From Phycisphaerales bacterium (GTDB taxonomy: Bacteria > Planctomycetota > Phycisphaerae > Sedimentisphaerales > Anaerobacaceae), in assembly GCA_003170415.1 (NCBI GenBank), contig PMZJ01000004.1:1-55627 (forward strand): a stretch of DNA of 55,627 nt, given 5' to 3'. Shown here piece after piece: positions 5,934 through 17,100 of this stretch. The first letter of the stretch is position 1. Every line of letters starts with the position of its first letter. The translations under genes were made by a program, and so were the position numbers. The notes beneath the pieces were generated by a model, which made no database searches, was not told where the DNA came from, and saw only the letters and a program-made list of their open reading frames with translations.

Positions 5934-7675
5934 TGACTTACGGGATAATACAAATTGTTCTGTTTTTGTCCGTGGTTCTTTTGCTGGTCAAGCCATTGGG
6001 CTGGTATATGACGCGGGTGTATGAAAACAAGCCCTGCGGCCTGGACCGCATACTGGGGCCGGTCGAGCGTGCGATTTATCGGCTCTGCGGAGTTAATCCC
6101 GCGAATGAGATGGGCTGGAAAAGATACACGGTTGCGATGCTTGCTTTTAACGCGGCCGGTTTTATCGTTTTATATGCCTTGATGCGGTTACAGGGCTTTT
6201 TGCCTTTGAACCCGCAGCATTTTCCCGCCGTGCCTTCAGACATGGCATTCAATACGGCTGTCAGTTTTATTACCAATACCAACTGGCAGGCATACGGCGG
6301 CGAGACCACTATGAGCTACCTGACTCAGATGCTCGGTTTGGCGGTGCAGAATTTTGTGTCCGCGGCGAGCGGTATGGCGGTGCTGGTCGCGCTGATACGG
6401 GGATTTGTTCGTCGCAACAGCCAGACAATCGGCAACTTCTGGGTCGATTTGACTCGCTCGCTCTTGTATATCCTCATTCCTCTATCGCTGATAATTGCAA
6501 TCCTGCTTGCGTCGCAGGGTGTGGTGCAGACGTTCAAGGCATATCCGACGGCGACGCTTGTTGAGCCGATTACAATGGCCGACGGCAATAGTGTTACTGA
6601 GCAGACAATCGCGGTTGGGCCGACGGCCTCGCAGATTGCCATCAAGCACTTGGGCACTAACGGCGGAGGGTTCTTCAACGCCAATTCCGCTCATCCGCTT
6701 GAAAACCCAACGCCTTTATCGAATTTTCTTGAGATGCTGGCGATAATTCTGATTCCGGGGGCGCTTTGCTACACATTCGGAAAAATGGCGGGTGATACAA
6801 AGCAGGGCTGGGCGATACTGGCTTCAATGGTAATTATTTTTATTTGCCTGCTGGCCCTGTGCTGCTGGTCGGAGCAAAAAGGGACGCCGCAACTGATTTC
6901 GGCGGGCGCAGACCTGCAAGCCAGTTCAACGCAAAGCGGCGGGAATATGGAGGGCAAAGAAGTCCGCTTCGGCATTTTCAACTCCGCCCTGTTTGCTACC
7001 ACCACGACGGGCACTTCCTGCGGGGCGGTAAACTCGATGCACGATTCTTATACGCCTTTGGGCGGAATGGTCCCGATGTGGCTGATACAATTAGGAGAGG
7101 TGATTTTCGGCGGCGTCGGTTCGGGGCTGTACGGTATGCTGGCTTTCGCGATTCTTACGGTATTCATCGCCGGGTTAATGGTCGGCAGAACGCCCGAATA
7201 CTTAGGCAAAAAAATCGAAAGTTATGAAATGAAGATGGCATCGCTGGTAATTTTATTGCCGATATTTCTGGCGCTGGTCGGTACAGCGGTGGCCGTGGCG
7301 ACAAAAGCGGGACAGGCGGGTGCGTTCAATCCAGGCCCTCACGGTTTCAGCGAAATCCTCTATGGATATTCGTCGGCAACGAACAATAACGGCAGCGCAT
7401 TTGGCGGCCTGAGCTGTAACACGCCGTTTTATAATTACACCCTCGCCATCGCTATGCTCGGCGGGCGATACCTGTTCAAAATCCTTATGCTGGCAATCGC
7501 AGGGTCACTGGCAGCGAAGAAATATGTCCCCGCAAGCGCGGGCACGCTAAGCACGTCTGATTCAATGTTTGTCATCCTGCTGATTAGCGTCGTTATTGTG
7601 GTTGGGGCATTAAGCTTTATACCGGCCCTGGCCTTGGGACCGATTGTGGAACATTTGATGATGATTGGCAGATAA
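5933..7675 (+). CDS. kdpA: KdpA, potassium-binding subunit of the Kdp ATPase
   Basis: This 580-residue membrane protein is KdpA, the channel-like subunit that binds and selects K+. All four selectivity-filter loops are visible: 'TNTNWQAYGGE' (about 113-123), 'LGTNGGGFFNANSAHPLENP' (about 237-256), 'TTTGTSCGAVNSMHDSYTP' (about 355-373) and 'SATNNNGSAFGGL' (about 480-492). Length and about ten membrane helices fit the family. A GGAG lies upstream of the start. It is followed by a porin gene rather than directly by kdpB, an order that differs from enterobacterial kdpFABC. Confidence 0.97.
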   Translation: MTYGIIQIVLFLSVVLLLVKPLGWYMTRVYENKPCGLDRILGPVERAIYRLCGVNPANEMGWKRYTVAMLAFNAAGFIVLYALMRLQGFLPLNPQHFPAVPSDMAFNTAVSFITNTNWQAYGGETTMSYLTQMLGLAVQNFVSAASGMAVLVALIRGFVRRNSQTIGNFWVDLTRSLLYILIPLSLIIAILLASQGVVQTFKAYPTATLVEPITMADGNSVTEQTIAVGPTASQIAIKHLGTNGGGFFNANSAHPLENPTPLSNFLEMLAIILIPGALCYTFGKMAGDTKQGWAILASMVIIFICLLALCCWSEQKGTPQLISAGADLQASSTQSGGNMEGKEVRFGIFNSALFATTTTGTSCGAVNSMHDSYTPLGGMVPMWLIQLGEVIFGGVGSGLYGMLAFAILTVFIAGLMVGRTPEYLGKKIESYEMKMASLVILLPIFLALVGTAVAVATKAGQAGAFNPGPHGFSEILYGYSSATNNNGSAFGGLSCNTPFYNYTLAIAMLGGRYLFKILMLAIAGSLAAKKYVPASAGTLSTSDSMFVILLISVVIVVGALSFIPALALGPIVEHLMMIGR

Positions 7676-7708
7676 TAGAGGCAGAATTGAATTTGAAAGG
7701 AGAAGCAA

Positions 7709-8488
7709 GTGAAGCCGTTAAGAACTGGTAGTGTTGTATTGGGACTCGCGTTGATAGTATTTGTGGCGGGAACAGCGGCAGCCGAAGACAAGGTTGTTAC
7801 GGTTGGAGTTTCGGCGGATTACTACAGCAAGTATATCTGGCGAGGTCAGAACGTTGACAACAGCAGCGTATTGCAGCCAACCATTTCCGCAAGTGCGTAT
7901 GGGTTCACCGGCTCAATCTGGGGCAACCTTGACCTGACGAACAAGTCAAAGACCGCTCCAGACAACGCCTGGGAGTTCAGCGAATACGACTGGACACTCG
8001 ATTATACCAATACAATTCCGGGTATTGACTGGTTAAGCGGCTCCGTCGGTGCGATTTACTATCAGTTCCCAAATACTCACGTTAACTCAACGACTGAAAT
8101 TTATACCGGCTTAAGCTTGCCCAAAGTTCCTTTGACGCCATCGTTCAAATGGTATCGCGACGTTGACCAAATCGACGGCAGCTACTTCCAGTTCGGCATC
8201 GGACAATTATTTGATAAGCTTTACGTGATGAACGAGAATTGCTATTGCGGCTTACAGTTAGGCGCAAGCTATGGCTGGGGCAACGCTGCTTATGATAAGG
8301 GCTACTTTGGCGTAAATAGCGGCCAGTCAAATGACCTTACGCTTTCGGCTGCTCTTTGCACGCAGGTATATACATGGATGATTAAGCCAAGCATCAACTA
8401 CTCGACAATGCTCAGCAACTCGATACGGGATGCTACGGACAAAAGCGACAACCTCTGGGTCGGTATAAATGTATCAAGGAGTTTTTAA
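7709..8488 (+). CDS. TorF-like outer-membrane porin inside the kdp operon
   Basis: The 259-residue protein has a signal peptide (about 1-25, ending 'TAAAED'). The rest is a pattern of alternating amphipathic strands with aromatic girdles, and it ends in Phe ('GINVSRSF'), as outer-membrane beta-barrels do. The N-terminal 'VSADYYSKYIWRGQNVDNSS' is characteristic of the TorF/Gcw_chp family of putative porins. The start is GTG at 7709 with AAAGGAG nine bases upstream. Position between kdpA (33 bases) and kdpB (50 bases) implies co-expression with the pump. I infer that it lets K+ across the outer membrane; specificity is not shown. Confidence 0.8.
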   Translation: MKPLRTGSVVLGLALIVFVAGTAAAEDKVVTVGVSADYYSKYIWRGQNVDNSSVLQPTISASAYGFTGSIWGNLDLTNKSKTAPDNAWEFSEYDWTLDYTNTIPGIDWLSGSVGAIYYQFPNTHVNSTTEIYTGLSLPKVPLTPSFKWYRDVDQIDGSYFQFGIGQLFDKLYVMNENCYCGLQLGASYGWGNAAYDKGYFGVNSGQSNDLTLSAALCTQVYTWMIKPSINYSTMLSNSIRDATDKSDNLWVGINVSRSF

Positions 8489-8538
8489 CCTGGTGTGCCG
8501 TGCGATGAAACGAGAAAAGAGAATTTGCTGAGGAAAAT

Positions 8539-10617
8539 ATGAGTAGTATTGCAAAAGGGAAAAAAATGTTTGATTGGGCAATCGTCCGGCCTGCTATCCT
8601 GGATTCGTTCTGCAAACTCAGTCCGCGCAGACAATTCCGCAATCCCGTGATGTTCGTGGTGCTCGTCGGCAGCATCCTGACAAGCTTATTGTTTGTTCAG
8701 GCACTTCTTGGAAAAGGAGAGGCCGGGCCGTGGTTTATTTTGGGTATTTCGTTTTGGTTATGGTTTACGGTGTTGTTTGCCAATTTCGCCGAGGCAATGG
8801 CCGAAGGACACGGCAGGGCGCAGGCGGACTCACTAAGAAAGGCCCGCAAAGACCTGGTCGCCAAAAAGCTCAGTAATCCCCGGCGTGACTCTTCTTTGGA
8901 GATGGTTTTGGCGTCCTTGTTAAAGAAGGGCGACGTGGTCCTGGTGGAAGCCGGCGACTATATCCCGATTGACGGAGAAGTTATAGAAGGTGTGGCCTCG
9001 GTGGATGAAAGCGCGGTTACAGGTGAAAGCGCGCCGGTAATCCGTGAAAGCGGCGGAGACAGGTCAGCCGTTACAGGAGGGACTCGCGTTATTTCGGACT
9101 GGTTAGTCATCCGTGTTACCGCCGAATCAGGCAATACATTTTTAGACCGTATGATAGCGATGGTCGAGGGGGCCAAACGCCAGAAAACTCCCAATGAAAT
9201 CGCATTGACTATTTTGCTTGCGGCATTGACTATTGTTTTCTTAGTGGTTTGCGCGACTTTGCTTCCTTTTTCATATTACAGTGTTTTGCAGGCGCATCAA
9301 GATCAAAGCAGGGTTGTAACGATTACCGTGCTGGTGGCGTTGCTGGTTTGCCTTGCGCCGACGACAATAGGGGCATTGCTTTCCGCGATTGGAATAGCAG
9401 GGATGAGCCGACTAAGCCAGGCCAATGTTGTGGCAATGTCGGGCCGGGCGGTAGAGGCGGCGGGCGACGTGGATGTGCTGCTGTTGGACAAGACCGGAAC
9501 TATTACGTTAGGTAATCGCCAGGCAACGGAATTTATCGCCGCGGACGGTGTGTCGATGGAGGATTTGGCCGACGCCGCCCAGCTTGCCTCGCTGGCGGAT
9601 GAAACTCCGGAGGGCAGGAGTATTGTTGTGCTCGCAAAGCAGCAATACAACCTGCGGGGAAGGGACATAGAGAAACTTGGCGCCAAATTTATCCCTTTTT
9701 CCGCCCAGACGCGAATGAGCGGTGTGGACCTCGACAACAGGCATATTCGCAAGGGTGCGGTGGATGCGATTGAGCAATTTGTCAAAAGCAGGGGCGGAGT
9801 GATTCCGGACAAAGTCCGGTTGGCCAGCCAGAATGTTGCTAAAAATGGAGGCACGCCTTTGGTAGTGGCTGACGGCGCCAAGGCGTTAGGAGTAATTCAT
9901 CTCAAAGACATTGTCAAAGGCGGTATCAAAGAACGGTTCGGCGATTTGCGCAGAATGGGCATCAAGACGGTGATGATTACCGGCGATAACCCGATGACCG
10001 CGGCAGCTATTGCCGCTGAGGCGGGCGTGGACGACTTTTTAGCGGAGGCCACGCCGGAGGCAAAGCTCGAACTGATTCGAAGATACCAGGCCCATGGACA
10101 TTTAGTGGCGATGACGGGAGACGGAACCAACGATGCGCCGGCACTGGCTCAGGCGGACGTGGCGGTAGCGATGAATACAGGCACGCAGGCGGCCAAAGAG
10201 GCGGGCAATATGGTTGACCTGGATTCCAACCCGACTAAGCTGCTCGATATCGTGCAAATCGGCAAGCAAACGCTGATGACCCGCGGGGCGCTGACAACCT
10301 TCTCAATCGCCAACGACGTGGCCAAGTATTTCGCAATCATACCGGCGGCGTTTGCCCTGACCTATCCGTCGCTTAATACGCTGAACGTGATGGCACTTGC
10401 AACGCCAAATAGCGCGATTTTGTCTGCCGTGATTTTTAACGCGATTATTATCGTCTTTCTGATTCCGCTTGCGCTGAAGGGTGTGAAGTATCGCCCGATG
10501 CCCGCGACACAGCTGCTGAGAAAGAACCTGCTCATTTACGGCGTCGGCGGACTGATTGTGCCATTTATCGGAATTAAATTGATTGATATGCTGCTGGTAG
10601 TTTTGCATTTAGTGTGA
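8539..10617 (+). CDS. kdpB: KdpB, P-type ATPase catalytic subunit
   Basis: The 692-residue protein is KdpB, which hydrolyses ATP to drive K+ uptake. Visible motifs: the actuator-domain '[13 protein letters not shown]', the phosphorylation site '[13 protein letters not shown]' (Asp at about 319), '[10 protein letters not shown]' in the nucleotide domain and the hinge '[20 protein letters not shown]'. The membrane-embedded '[16 protein letters not shown]' carries the family-typical Pro-Thr-Thr-Ile-Gly. An alternative in-frame ATG at 8566 exists. KdpC follows 28 bases downstream. Confidence 0.97.
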   Translation: MSSIAKGKKMFDWAIVRPAILDSFCKLSPRRQFRNPVMFVVLVGSILTSLLFVQALLGKGEAGPWFILGISFWLWFTVLFANFAEAMAEGHGRAQADSLRKARKDLVAKKLSNPRRDSSLEMVLASLLKKGDVVLVEAGDYIPIDGEVIEGVASVDESAVTGESAPVIRESGGDRSAVTGGTRVISDWLVIRVTAESGNTFLDRMIAMVEGAKRQKTPNEIALTILLAALTIVFLVVCATLLPFSYYSVLQAHQDQSRVVTITVLVALLVCLAPTTIGALLSAIGIAGMSRLSQANVVAMSGRAVEAAGDVDVLLLDKTGTITLGNRQATEFIAADGVSMEDLADAAQLASLADETPEGRSIVVLAKQQYNLRGRDIEKLGAKFIPFSAQTRMSGVDLDNRHIRKGAVDAIEQFVKSRGGVIPDKVRLASQNVAKNGGTPLVVADGAKALGVIHLKDIVKGGIKERFGDLRRMGIKTVMITGDNPMTAAAIAAEAGVDDFLAEATPEAKLELIRRYQAHGHLVAMTGDGTNDAPALAQADVAVAMNTGTQAAKEAGNMVDLDSNPTKLLDIVQIGKQTLMTRGALTTFSIANDVAKYFAIIPAAFALTYPSLNTLNVMALATPNSAILSAVIFNAIIIVFLIPLALKGVKYRPMPATQLLRKNLLIYGVGGLIVPFIGIKLIDMLLVVLHLV

Positions 10618-10645
10618 TTAAATAATATCAGAAAAAGGTGAGAAT

Positions 10646-11224
10646 ATGATTCGTATCCTGCGACAATCGGTTGCCTGTATAGTGGTATTCACTGTGATTA
10701 CGGGCGTCATTTACCCGTTGGTTGTTACCGGCGTTGCTCAATTAGTGTTCCCGCATCAGGCCAATGGCAGCTTGCTTATTGACAACGGTAAAACTGTCGG
10801 GTCTTCACTTATCGGGCAATCATTCAGCAGTCCCAAGTATTTCTGGGCCAGACCTTCCGCGACATCGCCGATGCCTTATAACGCCGCTAATTCTTCAGGC
10901 TCTAATTTGGGGCCGCTTAATCCGGCTTTGACCGAAAACGTCAAGGCCAGAATTACGCAATTGAAGGCCGCGGATGCCGCGAGTAAACAAGCGGTACCGG
11001 TTGATTTGGTAACGGCTTCAGGCAGCGGTCTCGACCCGGACATAAGCCCCGCGGCGGCGGAATATCAGGTTTCCCGCGTCGCAAAAACGCGAAATATCGA
11101 CGAGTCCGAAGTCAGGAAACTTATCGCTGAATATACCCGTGACAGACAACTTGGCATTCTTGGCGAGCCACGGGTCAACGTTCTGGAGCTTAATCTTGCC
11201 CTGGATGGCCTTAAGAACAAATAG
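10646..11224 (+). CDS. kdpC: KdpC subunit of the potassium pump
   Basis: The 192-residue protein has one N-terminal membrane helix ('[20 protein letters not shown]'), then a periplasmic domain with the KdpC hallmarks '[19 protein letters not shown]' and '[13 protein letters not shown]'. The latter half carries '[17 protein letters not shown]' and 'RVAKTRNI'. It is required for KdpFABC assembly and function. The ribosome site AAAAAGGTGAG precedes the ATG. Confidence 0.96.
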   Translation: MIRILRQSVACIVVFTVITGVIYPLVVTGVAQLVFPHQANGSLLIDNGKTVGSSLIGQSFSSPKYFWARPSATSPMPYNAANSSGSNLGPLNPALTENVKARITQLKAADAASKQAVPVDLVTASGSGLDPDISPAAAEYQVSRVAKTRNIDESEVRKLIAEYTRDRQLGILGEPRVNVLELNLALDGLKNK

Positions 11225-11263
11225 GCAAATAACGATTTGATTTAATTAAATTTCGGAGGCGTT

Positions 11264-12043
11264 ATGGTACTTAAAACAAAGCTTTCAATTGGTTTGGGGT
11301 TTTTGTTCGCTGTCATTTTTGCCCTCGCGTTTTTCTGCTCTTATTACGTTGGCAAACTGTCCGAAGATGCCGACAGCATTCTCAAAAACAATTATGATTC
11401 CATTGTCTATTCAAAAAACATGCTCGCCTCGCTCGACGACACCAGGACTTCCATCAGCAGCACTATCTTCAATCCCGGCGACAGCAAAAAGTTGTCCGAT
11501 TATTATTCCCATCTTTTTGAAACCGGCAGAACCGATTTTGAAAAAAACCTCAAAGCCGAAAATAACAACATAACAGAGATTAACGAAAAAGATTACGTTG
11601 ACACGCTCAATCGCGATTACGCTGTTTATATGAACCTCTGCGACAAGATTAAAAACGGCTTAGGCACTACCTCAATGTATTTTAACGAAGTACTGCCTTG
11701 TTATGAAAAGCTCAAACAATCCATCCACAGCATCAATGACCTTAACATGGAGGCCGTTGTCCGAAAAAATCTGATAACAAAGCAAGAGTCCGCTAACGTA
11801 AAAACTTATATGTCCGTAACAGCTGCATTGTGCCTCATTTTGGCCTTTGGCTATTTCTGGTATTTCCCCTTTTATGTTTCTAATGCTGTCTCCTACTTAT
11901 CAAAGAGAATAACCGAACTATTGAAAAAAGCCGACATCGCTTCCGACATAAAAACAAACGACGAGGCCTATATCATTTTGCAGTCGATCAAACTCCTCGA
12001 AAAGAAACTCGGCATCGACGACCCCGAAAAAGATTCTCTGTAA
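11264..12043 (+). CDS. Membrane sensor-like protein with four-helix-bundle periplasmic domain and no output domain
   Basis: The 259-residue protein has a membrane helix at about 8-27, a periplasmic helical region of about 155 residues ('EDADSILKNNYDSIVYSKNM', 'ESANVKTYM'), and a second membrane helix at about 186-207. A short cytoplasmic tail of about 50 residues follows. The layout matches the four-helix-bundle ligand domain of chemoreceptors and of HAMP histidine kinases that accompany kdp genes in other phyla. Here the tail ends in 'KLGIDDPEKDSL' with no kinase, HAMP-kinase or methyl-accepting domain. It sits in the kdp operon, after a TCGGAGG ribosome site. It may be a remnant or an accessory subunit that senses ion or osmotic state. 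Confidence 0.6.
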   Translation: MVLKTKLSIGLGFLFAVIFALAFFCSYYVGKLSEDADSILKNNYDSIVYSKNMLASLDDTRTSISSTIFNPGDSKKLSDYYSHLFETGRTDFEKNLKAENNNITEINEKDYVDTLNRDYAVYMNLCDKIKNGLGTTSMYFNEVLPCYEKLKQSIHSINDLNMEAVVRKNLITKQESANVKTYMSVTAALCLILAFGYFWYFPFYVSNAVSYLSKRITELLKKADIASDIKTNDEAYIILQSIKLLEKKLGIDDPEKDSL

Positions 12044-12153
12044 AATAAGGAGTTAAAGAAATAGCGCGTTTTGTTGCATGGTATAACTTCAGACGGTAAC
12101 ATTAGGTCCTGGGCAATGTTATGCTGATGACGTACAAAATAGGCAGATAACGA

Positions 12154-14133
12154 ATGGATAACCAGCGACCAAATCCTGATGAGCTGCTTGTGCAAATCCG
12201 CGAAGAGGAAAAGGCGAAGGCCGGCGGCAAGCTGAAGATATTTTTCGGCTATGCGGCGGGTGTCGGCAAGACATATTCGATGCTGGAGGCCGCAAGAGAG
12301 CAGGCCGGCGCAAATGTGGATATTGTTGTCGGGTATGTTCAGCCGCACGCGCGACCTGAGACCGAAATGCTTATGCTGGGGATGGAGCTTCTCCCCCTCA
12401 AAGAACTGGAATACAAAGGCATAAAGCTGAAGGAGTTTGACCTCGACGCGGCGCTGGCTCGCAAGCCGGCGGTGATAATTGTCGATGAGTTTGCCCATAC
12501 CAATGCCCCCGGCCTGCGACATACGAAGCGATGGCAGGACGTGGAAGAATTGTTAGACGCCGGCATCAGCGTATATACCACGCTGAACGTTCAGCATTTA
12601 GAGAGCTTGAACGATATTGTAGCGAAGATTTCCGGTATCGCGGTTCGTGAAACGGTTCCTGACACCATTTTTGATGGGGCCGATGAGGTTGAGCTGGTGG
12701 ACCTGCCGCCTGAAGATTTGCTGCTGCGTTTCGAGGAGGGCAAGGTATATGTCCCTGCTGATGCCGAGCGGGCCATGCTGAAGTTCTTCAAACTGCCCAA
12801 CCTGACTGCCCTGCGCGAGCTGGCTATGCGACGAACAGCCGACCATTTGAGCGTGCAAGTCCAGACATCTGGAGACGCCCGAATAGGGGCGACCAGGGAG
12901 CGATTACTTGTTTGTATCGGTCCCAGTCCGACCTCGGCAAGATTAATTCGGGTTGCCAGACGGATGGCGATGGCGCTGCGAGCGCCCTGGATAGCGGCCT
13001 ATGTGGACACGGGCCGTTTTATGGGCGATGCCGCTCGCCAGAAACTTACTCGAAATCTTAATTTGGCTGAGCAGCTTGGCGCCGAAACTGCGACGCTCGG
13101 CGGAGAAGATATGGCCGAGGAGATTGTAAAATATGCTCAGTCCAAAAGCGTGACGAAAATCATCATCGGCAAGACCGGCGAGCCGCGCTGGCGCGAATTA
13201 ATAGGCAGTTCCATCGTAAGTAAAGTTTTGCGTCATAGCGGCGACATAGATGTATATGTGATTAGAGGCCAGAAAGACCCCGCTGACGAAAGCAAGACCC
13301 AGCATCCCGTCGGCAGGCGCCAAATTAATTACCTGTCTTTCGTCAAGACAATCGTGGTTACGGCAATCAGCACCGTTCTTGCCGAGCTGATAAGCTGGGC
13401 GGGCCTTAGCGAAACAAACCAGGCAATGGTGTTTATTCTTGGCGTAGTGTTCGTGACCGCAAAATACGGGCTTGGGCCCGGCATTCTGGCGTCAGTTGCC
13501 GGCGTGCTGGCGTTCGATTTCTTCTTCGTGCCGCCCTACTATAGTTTCAATGTCGCCGACACCGAGTATTTTATTACATTTGCCGTTATGCTGACCATTG
13601 CGATTCTGATTAGCACGCTGGCGTTTCGGGTTCGCAGGCAGGTGGAGACGCTGCGTCAGCGGCAGTGGCGCACCGAGGCCTTGTATCGTTTAAGCAGAAA
13701 ACTGGCTGCCACCGCAGGTACCCATCAGCTCGTGGCCGTCGCCCAGGAGTTATTATCGGAAAGTTTAACCAGCGAGGCGGTGATATTTCTGCCCGATGAA
13801 ACAGGCCGGCTCAAAACGGCGGTCAGCCGACCCAGCAGTTTCGCCGGTATGGAAAAAGAGATTGCCGTTGCCCAGTGGGTATATGAGCATGGCCGGATAG
13901 CCGGCACCGGAACCGATACGCTGCCGGACGCTAATGCCATATATGTGCCGATGACCTGTCCGCGAGGGGCTGTTGGTGTTTTGGGTCTAAAGTCCGGTGA
14001 GCCGGGCAAATTTAACGCGCCGGACCAGCGGCAAATCCTGGAGATGGCGGCCGACCAGCTTGCTTTATCAATCGAGCGAGACCGCCTGGCCGAGCAGATT
14101 CAGGAAGCGCTCCGACGAAAAGGAGCCCTGTAA
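12154..14133 (+). CDS. kdpD: KdpD-like sensor lacking histidine kinase domains
   Basis: The 659-residue protein has the KdpD N-terminal ATP-binding domain (about 20-230) with Walker A 'GYAAGVGKTYSML' and 'VIIVDEFAHTNAPGLRH'. Then come a universal-stress-type domain (about 245-370, 'LLVCIGPSPTSARLIRVARR'), four short membrane helices of the DUF4118 type (about 395-495) and a GAF domain (about 520-645). It ends 'AEQIQEALRRKGAL', exactly where the HisKA helix and ATPase domain normally begin; typical KdpD has about 900 residues. No kinase remnant follows in any frame before the convergent RND gene ends at 14179, and no kdpE is found. The stress-type domain of some KdpD proteins binds c-di-AMP, which fits the riboswitch upstream. 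Confidence 0.88.
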   Translation: MDNQRPNPDELLVQIREEEKAKAGGKLKIFFGYAAGVGKTYSMLEAAREQAGANVDIVVGYVQPHARPETEMLMLGMELLPLKELEYKGIKLKEFDLDAALARKPAVIIVDEFAHTNAPGLRHTKRWQDVEELLDAGISVYTTLNVQHLESLNDIVAKISGIAVRETVPDTIFDGADEVELVDLPPEDLLLRFEEGKVYVPADAERAMLKFFKLPNLTALRELAMRRTADHLSVQVQTSGDARIGATRERLLVCIGPSPTSARLIRVARRMAMALRAPWIAAYVDTGRFMGDAARQKLTRNLNLAEQLGAETATLGGEDMAEEIVKYAQSKSVTKIIIGKTGEPRWRELIGSSIVSKVLRHSGDIDVYVIRGQKDPADESKTQHPVGRRQINYLSFVKTIVVTAISTVLAELISWAGLSETNQAMVFILGVVFVTAKYGLGPGILASVAGVLAFDFFFVPPYYSFNVADTEYFITFAVMLTIAILISTLAFRVRRQVETLRQRQWRTEALYRLSRKLAATAGTHQLVAVAQELLSESLTSEAVIFLPDETGRLKTAVSRPSSFAGMEKEIAVAQWVYEHGRIAGTGTDTLPDANAIYVPMTCPRGAVGVLGLKSGEPGKFNAPDQRQILEMAADQLALSIERDRLAEQIQEALRRKGAL

Positions 14134-14178
14134 CTTCATCGGATGGTTTATTGAGTTTCCGGCTGTTTGTTTCTTTTG

Positions 14179-17100
14179 TTATTTTTGCGTTGCCTGCACC
14201 GAGGCGGGTTGTCCCTGTGGGGCCTTGAACCACTTGGAGGTTTTTTTCTGCAGTGATTCCATATAAAGATAAAATACCGGCGTGACATAAAGCGTAATAC
14301 TTTGCGAGAACAATAACCCGCCGACTACGGCCAGACCAAGCGGCCTTCGCGATTCGGCGCCTGCGCCGAACCCGATAGCGATGGGAAGGCCCGCCATAAG
14401 CGCCGCCATCGTCGTCATCATTATAGGCCGAAAACGGATGATGCTTGCCTCGACTATCGCATCATAGGGGCTTTTCCCGTGATGTTGCGCATCGATGGCA
14501 AAATCTATCATCATAATGCCGTTCTTTTTCACCAGACCCACGAGCATAATTATGCCCACGAACGCATATATCGAAAGGTCTTCGCCGAAAATTATCAGCG
14601 TAAGCAGCGCCCCGAAGCCCGCGAACGGAAGGGCCGACAATATAGTCAGCGGGTGAATGAAGCTCTCATACAGAATCCCCAGGACAAGGTAAATTACCAG
14701 TATGGCAAGCGCCAGCAGAAGCCCAAGACCGCGCATCGACGCCGCGAACGCCTGCGCAGTTCCCTGGAAGCTTGCCGTTACCGTATCAGGCAGGGTATCT
14801 TTTGCCAGGCGGTTTATTGCATCGACCGCGTTTCCAAGAGGAAAATTCGGCGGAAGATTGAATGAAATTGTTACGGCAGGCAATTGTCCCTGGTGATTTA
14901 CGCTCATCGGCCCGATGCTGTTGGTCAGGTTGGCCACGGAGTTCAACGGGACAAGCTGTCCGCTGTTCGACTTTACATAAAGCATACCCAGCGATGCGGG
15001 GTCAAGTTGGTATTTCGGTTCAAGCTCAAGTATGACTTCGTATTCGTTGTTCGGTGCCAGTATTGTTGATATCTGGCGTGAGCCGTATGCGTAATACAAT
15101 GCGTCTTCGATTTGCTGTGCCGTTACGCCCAAGCTCGATGCCTTATCCCTGTCTATATCAACATTAACCTGCGGATTTTTTATCTGCAAATCGCTGGTTA
15201 CGTCAAGTAAGCCGGGCATTTGTCTTATCTTCTGCTCCATTATACCTGCGTATTTGTATAGCTCGCCCAGGTTGTAGCTTTGAAGCGTGTATTGATACTG
15301 GCTCTTCGACAATCTTCCACCCAGCTGGATAGACGGCGGATTCTGCAGATAAACCCTCATTCCAGGTATACTGTTCAGCATACCACGCCATTTCTGGATA
15401 AGCTGGTCGGCTGAAAATTTACGTTGGGATTTCGGCTTCAACCGGACAAACACCACGCCCAGATTGCCCCCGCCTCTGCCGACGCTTGACATAAACGAAC
15501 CTATCTCCGGCTGTTTCTGTAAAAGGGCGTTTATCGCCCTTTGATGTTCCGTAATCGAGTCGAACGATATTCCCTCTATTCCCTCCGTGAATCCGAATAT
15601 CTGTGCGCGGTCCTCGCTGGGTAAAAAACCTTTGGGGATGGCCACAAACAGATAAAATGTTCCTGCCAGAATAATCGCCGAGAAAACCATCGCGCCGCGT
15701 CTGTGCAGAAGGACCCATTTCAGGGTTCGTTCGTAAAACGCGGCCATTTTGTTATATAATATTTCTGTAAACGCATAAGCACGGCCGTGTTTGATGGTTT
15801 CGGGTTTTCTTAAGAATCTGCTCGATAGCATCGGCGTCAAACTAAGCGCGATAAACCCGGACGCCAGTACGGCGACTCCGATTGTTATGGAAAATTCCCT
15901 GAACAGTCGTCCTATAAGGCCGCCCATAAAAACAATCGGGATGAAAACAGCGCTTAGCGACAGCGTCATGCTTATAATCGTAAACGAAATTTCCTTCGCC
16001 CCGTCCACGGCCGCCTGGATAGCGCTTTTGCCCATTTCCATGTGCCGGAATATGTTTTCCAGCATAACAATCGCGTCATCGACCACGAATCCCACCGACA
16101 GCGTAAGTGCCATCAGCGACAGGTTGTTTAAGCTGAATCCTCCAATATACATTATGGCAAAAGTCGCGACTATCGACATCGGCAGCGTCAAACTCGGTAT
16201 CACCGTTGCCGACACATTCCGCAGGAAAAGGAATATTACCAGAACTACCAGTATCAGCGTCAAAATAAGCGTAAATTCGACGTCCTTGACCGATTCTCTG
16301 ATAAACATCGACCTGTCAAAAAGAATGTCCAGCGAAACCGACGCAGGCATCTGCTGCCTGAAGCTCGGCAAAAGGTTCTTCACCGCATCTGTTACCGCCA
16401 CCGTATTTGTTCCGGGCTGTCTCAGTATCGCCAGAATAATCCCTCGCCGTGCCTCGCTGGCAGTAATATACCAAGCGGCGGTCTTGTTGTTTTCAACGCT
16501 GTCCACAACTTTACCCAGGTCTCCAAGCCGTACGGGCGAGCCGTTTCGATATGCTACAATCAGCGGCTTGTATGCGGCAGCGTCGTTTAGTTGTCCACTT
16601 GCCTCTACCGTTATGGCTTTATCCGGTCCGTAAAGTATCCCTGTGGGCAGATTCACGTTGCCGTTTGCGACAGCGTTGGCGACCTCGTCGATTCCGAGAC
16701 CTCTGCTGGCCAGCGCCGTCGGATTAGGCCATACACGAACTGCGTATTTTTGCGCGCCATATACCAGCACCTGCGCCACGCCGCTGACCATCGAAATTCG
16801 CTGTGCCATAAGGGTCTCGCCGTATTCATCCAGCGAATACATAGGTATCGTCGGTCCGGTCAAAGCAATATATAGAATCGGCTGGTCCGCCGGGTTGACC
16901 TTCTGGTAAGTGGGAGGGCTTGGCAGATTCTGGGGTAATTGTCTTTGTGCCTGCGTGATTGCCGCCTGGATGTCCTGTGCTGCCCCGTCAATATTGCGGC
17001 TTAGGCTGAACTGAATGATTATTTGTGTGTTTCCAAGCACGCTTGTTGATGTCATTGAGTCGATGCCGGCAATCGTAGAAAATTGCTTTTCGAGAGGCGT

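Noticed and set aside
9303..9881. 192-residue minus-strand frame inside kdpB
   Set aside because: It is an antisense shadow of kdpB without recognisable motifs.
14134..14178. Search for a frameshifted histidine-kinase remnant after kdpD
   Set aside because: Only 45 bases separate kdpD from the end of the convergent RND gene and no kinase-like residues appear in any frame.
15791..16633. 280-residue plus-strand frame inside the RND transporter
   Set aside because: It is opposite a full-length RND gene with all motifs; its composition is Ser/Thr/Ile-rich and it has no ribosome site.
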